From: Cristatella mucedo
Taxonomy: Eukaryota; Bryozoa; Phylactolaemata; Cristatellidae
Length of the DNA: 64,000 nt
Direction of reading: 5' to 3'
NCBI GenBank assembly: GCA_009760855.2
Contig: WPIO01000119.1
Span: 986,001-1,050,000, forward strand
In this document: positions 62,721-64,000 of the stretch, in pieces
Layout: each line of letters opens with the position of its first letter
How positions within the stretch are numbered: position 1 is the first letter of the stretch
Made by a program: the position numbers and the translations under genes
The notes under the pieces: generated by a model
The model's database searches: none
What the model was told of the DNA's origin: nothing
What the model saw: only the letters and a program-made list of their open reading frames with translations

Positions 62721-62807
62721 CGATTAGGAGAGGACATAATGCCGCCTTGATGCTGCAGAAGTTTTTGAATCCTTGTGGCCTATATTTCAAATTTGAGAAC
62801 ATTTCGG

Positions 62808-62905
62808 TTATCCCCTTTGCAGCAAATGTAAAGCGCCTAGACAGAGATTAAGTTCTCTGAGGGCGCTTTGTCAAGTGTATTATTATTATTATCATTATTA
62901 TTACT
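62808..62905 (+). mobile_element. LINE-A 3' terminus only
   Basis: CCCCTTTGCAGCAAATGTAAAG, hairpin, TTTGTCAAGTGTATTATTATT. About 100 bases. Confidence 0.85.
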
Positions 62906-64000
62906 ATTAATGCATTAGAGCTGTGGGGACGTGAACTATTGTCGGGGAAAAGAAAGCAATAGAAGCAGTGCACCTCAATTTTGAACGAGTTCTCTAATCG
63001 ATTATATTTTTGAATTCACCTTTCTGCCGGCGACGATGGACTTTACCAAATTTTTAGGGTGAGTGAAATCTATTTTCAGAAGGACTTGGTGGCGAAACGA
63101 ACCGGCCACTCAGTAGGCACGGTCGACGAATCTCTTCAATGATCTTTGAATCGCACGATTTGAGCACCGCTCTTGATCCGGGATACCGATCAATACTGCT
63201 TAATCTCGGTACTGCCAATGGCTTAATCGTCGGTGGAGGACGGATCTAACCCACAGTGGCTGAGTCTAAAGTCAGTACGGGTGGTGACGATGGAGAATCC
63301 TTGACGACACAGAATTAGATATCTATGTTTGAATCACCGATTAAACCAAAAGCGATAACACTTGACCAACGAATACATCCTTCGCTGCTCTGCAGCACGT
63401 GGCTCGTAACCGATCAATTGATCTTGACCGATCAATGAAGCTGTAGTTAACGGAGCTGGATCATTTACCTGTCGTTTCTGTGGACGTCATAGCGCCGGTG
63501 GTATATGGTGTATTTCCACACCATCATCGAATTTGTATTACACTGACTTGAGACCGGTCAGGCCAATATCCTCTACACTGTTTTCCTAGGAGTCGCCAGC
63601 AAAGCGGTGCTGACGATGTTAATTTGAACTTTTATGTGGAAGCGAAATTACTCGATTTCATCTGATTGATCAGAGTTGCAAGAATTTCGGTCTTCCATCA
63701 CTTGACGATAATGTTTGAACAACCAAAGATCAAAGTGAACTTCTCTATCTGATCGAGAGCGAACCTGAGCGATGAAGTGTCTTTTGCATTCCTATCTGAC
63801 TCATAATACCCGAGTAGAGTGTGTAGTTTCGTTTTAAGATCCTTTGCACATTCGTCTTCATTCTAATTCGACATCTACGATTGAGAATTAAGAATTTAAG
63901 AAATAAGAAGCGGCCAAGAATAACTCAAAAACATTCGCTTCAGGCTGCAGCTCAGGCGCAGCTGACCTGCGGACTTCAGGCAAAAATGTGAACGTTGTTT
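62906..64000. other. Unassigned sequence to the right edge
   Basis: No open frame of note and no repeat family recognised. A small direct repeat, TTGACCGATCAATGAA-like, at about 63405-63440. Confidence 0.4.

Overview
This window is nuclear DNA from an animal, almost certainly an invertebrate; I cannot name the lineage from sequence alone. The evidence is one large spliced gene with GT-AG introns of 5-10 kb, tRNA-derived SINEs, CR1/L2-like non-LTR retrotransposons with (ATT)n tails, hAT-type DNA transposon relics, solo LTRs and long microsatellites. There are no bacterial-style operons and no convincing long single-exon host gene.

The main gene is on the + strand, 16901-55049. Six exons with matching splice phases (16901-17110, 22352-22589, 31864-32237, 38436-38549, 44199-44552, 54694-55049) join into one open frame of 547 residues ending in a stop, with AATAAA about 300 bases later. 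The product is a type I membrane protein with four Ig-like domains, a short stalk, one transmembrane helix and a tail of about 80 residues that has no tyrosine and no recognisable signalling domain. The membrane-distal domains have the general look of IL-1-receptor/FGFR-type Ig domains, but there is no TIR or kinase domain. The first coding exon(s), with start codon and signal peptide, were not found and lie upstream of 16901 or outside the window.

The rest is mostly mobile DNA. LINE-A (CR1/L2-like, ends in a hairpin plus ATT repeats) occurs in about 20 mostly 5'-truncated copies on both strands (1-9400, 14215-14900, 19918-20712, 22745-26780, many tails elsewhere). LINE-B (a related family ending in an ACATT-rich tail) occurs at 12045-13030, 15315-16600, 18330-22050, 39440-41575, 48225-49865 and 51770-51924. 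SINE1 (7166, 15585, 57193, 57556) has a tRNA-like head and a 3' end that copies the LINE-A hairpin. SINE2 is at 23575 and 30203. Two hAT/ZMYM1-like transposase relics lie on the - strand at 32540-35850 and 60676-62720. Two solo LTRs with perfect 5-bp target duplications lie at 51925-52412 and 59969-60256. Simple and minisatellite repeats are at 27060-28080, 46866-47030 and 53745-53845.

Layout: 1-16900 repeat-rich flank (or first intron) of the Ig gene; 16901-55375 the Ig gene, with most LINE and hAT material inside its introns; 55376-64000 downstream flank with SINEs, a solo LTR, a hAT relic and unassigned DNA.
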